From UBA4656 sp002405525 (GTDB taxonomy: Bacteria; Pseudomonadota; Gammaproteobacteria; Xanthomonadales; Ahniellaceae), in the NCBI GenBank assembly GCA_036723735.1, contig DAIMGT010000017.1, forward strand, positions 1 through 54,316: a stretch of 54,316 nt of DNA. The letters are read 5' to 3'. Below, one piece after another: positions 52,048-54,316 of this stretch. The notes below the pieces were generated by a model. The model saw nothing but the letters and a program-made list of their open reading frames with translations. It had not been told where the DNA came from and made no database searches. Numbering within the stretch: position 1 is the first letter of the stretch; each line of letters starts with the position of its first letter. Made by a program: the position numbers and the translations under genes.

Positions 52048-53796
52048 TCAGGGGCGCCGCACGACTGGCGGTTCGAAGCCGTCGACGAACAGCAGTTCGC
52101 CGCTCACCTGCATGTTGAAGGCGGCCTCGATGGTCGCCCCGCAGTTGTCGGTGGCGCGCAGGGCGATGGTGTGGGTTCCCTCCGGGGCGAGGTTCGTCAG
52201 CGACACCGCGCCGCTGGAGGCGTTCACCGAGATGCCGCCGGTATAGGTGCCCTGACTGAACAGCGCCACGCTGGCGACGCTGCCGTTGTCGCTGGGGCCG
52301 GTGGCGGGGTTGACGGTCAGCGAGGCGCCGGCCGCACCGGACTGCGCGGCATAGGTGAGCGCCGGCGCGGTGTTCGCGGTGACGTTCACCTGCAGATTGC
52401 CGGTGCCGGTGAGGCTGCCGTCGCTGACCTGGAAGCGCAGGGTGCCCGCGGTCGCGGTGCAGGACGCGGCGACGCTGGCGGCGGTCTGCGCGTCGGCGAC
52501 GGTGCCGACGGTGACCGCGGCGCCACCCGCGCTGCCCTGCTGGCGTGTGATCGCGGCAGCCGGGGTGAAGGTCGGCGCGGTGTTCACCGCGATGGCGAAG
52601 TTCGCCGCCGACACACCGGCCGGCGCGACGAAGTCGTGCTCGCGCACGCGCACCCGCGCCTGCGTCGTCGGTGTGTTGGGCACGGTCCACGCGCGGGACC
52701 CGCTGTTGGCCACGTTGCTGGCGATCACGGTCGGGAAAGTCGCGCCGCCGTGGGTCGACAGTTCGATCGTCACGTTGCGGCTGAAGCCGCCGTTGTTGGT
52801 CCACGAGATCGTGGTGGCCGCCCCGGGCGCCAGCGTGGTGCCGGTGGGTGCGACACTGGTGATGGTGTCCGCAGTCATCGTTGTTGCTGTCGCGGAACCA
52901 GCCGAGGTCGCGCAACAGTTGCGGCGTCAGATCGAGGTCGATGGGCTGTCCACCCATCACCGTCGGCTCCATCAGCAGGTTGGGGCTCGCCGTGCTGTTC
53001 CAGTGAGACAATGAGGAACCGCTTTGGAAGCTCGGCGGGGTGAAGGTCTCCACCCGGCCGTCGACATCGCGCGCGGCGGTGAGGAAACCCGATGCGATGC
53101 GAACGTTGTTGCCGGACCAAACCACGTTGTTGGCGTTGGTGGACGAGGTGACGCGTTCGGTCGCGGTCATCTGCGCCCAGGTCTTGCGGATGGAGCGGCT
53201 GAACTGGAAGCGCGCGAACACGTCCGAACGGTCGAAGGGATGGGCGCTGCCCTGATTGGCGAACGAGAGGAAGCCCAGCCCATGACTGAGTTCTTGCAGC
53301 AGCACGACCAGCGGGTTGATCTGGCCACTGGGCATATTGGTGTCGTAGCCGTGTTTGAAGCGGACGCTGCTGCCGAGGCAGCCCATGTCGACGCCGCCGT
53401 TGACGGTGGCGGTGATTTCGGTTGTCGCGCCGTTCTGGTCGGCGCCCAGCAACTTATTGGTCAGCGCGGCCGGGAAGGTGGTACCGCCCGGCGCACCGAT
53501 GCTCCGGCCGACGATCAGGACCGCCAACGTGGGGCCGGCCAAGGCCAGCACGGCACCATCGGGGTTGCAGGGCAAGTTGCCGAACCGGGCGGTCATACGG
53601 GTCGCCACGGTGCTGTCGAGGGCGCTGACCCAGATGCCCGGCGCGCGCCTGGACAGGTTCATCCGCTGCTGCCCGGGGTGGTGCCGGGATTACGGCCGAC
53701 CGGCGTCGCCGGCGTGTTGTGGTTGAAGCCACGGCCTGCGTCGATCGAGAACGCTGCGGCCCTTGCGCCCTGCGCGAGGTTTGCCCGATCGATCAT
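52048..53796 (-). pseudogene. Decayed secreted metalloprotease with cadherin-like tail
   Basis: Three frames together make one secreted protein. Reading down the minus strand from 53796: AFSIDAGRGFNHNTPATPVGRNPGTTPGSS stops at 53659; the next frame starts in overlap (MNLSRRAPGIWVSALDST) and runs to about 52885. The third frame, entered near 52876 (TADTITSVAPTGTTLAPG), runs to 52048. Each junction fits a single-base indel. The zinc motif reads VVLLQELSHGLGF: the first His of HExxH is Gln (CAA), so activity is doubtful even without the shifts. The tail has Ig/cadherin-like repeats (VNTAPTFTPAAAITRQQG, SLTVNPATGPSDNGSV, IALRATDNCGATIE) and ends LLFVDGFEPPVVRRP. No clear signal peptide remains upstream. 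Confidence 0.7.
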
Positions 53797-54002
53797 CGTC
53801 TCGTAGCGTCGCCCCTGTATTGGCGCGATGCCATGGCGGGTGGCGCGGGCGGCGAGGGCGTCGTCCTGCAAAAGATTCAATCGTCGGGAAAACGGGCGGC
53901 ACAACGGTGCGGCGTGCCGCGAGGGCGACGGCGCAGGGGAAACGTCCCTGCCACCCGGCCCGTTGTGCTGGGACCGGGCGGCACGGGCCGGCGATGCGCC
54001 GG

Positions 54003-54316
54003 TCAGTTCACGGTGAGCTGGAAGTTGGCGTTGGTGGTCGCACCGCAATTGTCGGTAGCGCGAAGGACGATCGTGTGCACGCCCCTCGGGGCAAGACCGG
54101 ACAGCGTCAGCACACCGGTGGACGCATTGACGGTGATGCCACCGGTGTAGGTGCCACGGTTGAACAGCGCGACATTGGTGACACTGCCGTTGTCGCTGCG
54201 GGTCGTGGGATTCACGGTGAGCGACGTCCCGGCAGTGCCGGTTCGGGCGCCGTAAACCAAGGCGGGCGCGGTGTTCGCGGTGACGTTCACCTGCAGATTG
54301 CCGGTGCCGGTGAGGC
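54003..54316 (-). CDS. Partial paralog of the decayed metalloprotease, C-terminal domain
   Basis: Open at the window edge; only the last 103 codons are visible. NVTANTAPALVYGARTGTAGTSLTVNPTTRSDNGSV, then GTYTGGITVNASTGVLTLSGLAPRGVHTIVLRATDNCGATTNANFQLTVN, matches the tail of 52048-53796 closely. The last 52 bp of the window are identical to 52349-52400 or so. It stops at LTVN and lacks the GELLFVDGFEP end of its neighbour. Tandem duplication of a secreted protease gene is the simplest explanation. Confidence 0.7.
   Translation of the reverse strand, partial: LTGTGNLQVNVTANTAPALVYGARTGTAGTSLTVNPTTRSDNGSVTNVALFNRGTYTGGITVNASTGVLTLSGLAPRGVHTIVLRATDNCGATTNANFQLTVN

Overview
The window is about 54 kb of GC-rich DNA. 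Gene content and layout fit a gammaproteobacterium of the Xanthomonadales (Lysobacterales), and the sequence is probably a draft or metagenome scaffold. The evidence for the lineage is an OxyR with the C199/C208 pair, a glgP-glgB-glgX-malQ operon beside SSS and SLC45-like sugar transporters, an Entner-Doudoroff operon with a LacI regulator, and GTAGGAGCG-type REP elements. The lineage is inferred from content only. A 100-N gap flanked by an identical 55-bp sequence points to a de Bruijn assembly join.

Layout. 0-3.7 kb: a secreted subtilisin-family protease interrupted by the gap. 3.7-16.5 kb: mostly housekeeping and conserved genes (deaminase, glnS, DUF3253, DUF2007, a secreted protein, an EamA transporter, msrA, oxyR, an alpha/beta hydrolase, a stand-alone Pycsar-effector-like membrane protein, prmC, a RuBisCO-like protein and a frameshifted YecA/SEC-C protein). 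16.8-21.6 kb: a tight five-gene operon of patatin lipase, atypical cytochrome P450, two small proteins that look like paralogs of each other, and a DyP-type peroxidase. I consider this the best candidate for an undescribed system. 21.7-30 kb: a membrane diguanylate cyclase, an ABC transporter with a degraded ATPase site, a GH5 glycosidase, a penicillin-V-acylase-like hydrolase and two secreted surface proteins. 30.4-43.9 kb: alpha-glucan metabolism (malQ, glgX, glgB and glgP leftward; SSS symporter, MFS transporter and lipoprotein alpha-amylase rightward). 43.9-52 kb: a DUF4386 protein, a LacI-family regulator, and zwf-pgl-edd-glk-eda leftward. 52-54.3 kb: a decayed secreted metalloprotease and, at the window edge, a second copy of its C-terminal domain.

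The sugar genes form one route. Starch-like glucans are cut by the amylase, imported by the MFS and SSS carriers, processed by MalQ, GlgX and GlgP to glucose and glucose-1-phosphate, phosphorylated by Glk, and oxidised through Zwf, Pgl, Edd and Eda. Two near-identical LacI-type operators, one between glgP and the SSS gene and one upstream of zwf, suggest a single regulator couples both halves.

The intergenic spaces are rich in repeats. Four copies of a roughly 160-bp element each begin exactly at the TGA stop codon of a gene on the same strand. There are also a second 135-bp family, GGGCCC-rich repeats just after two transporter genes, an inverted repeat inside the Entner-Doudoroff operon, and REP elements. 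I see no tRNA, rRNA, CRISPR array or insertion sequence. Many very long antisense frames exist, but they are GC-bias shadows and were left out.
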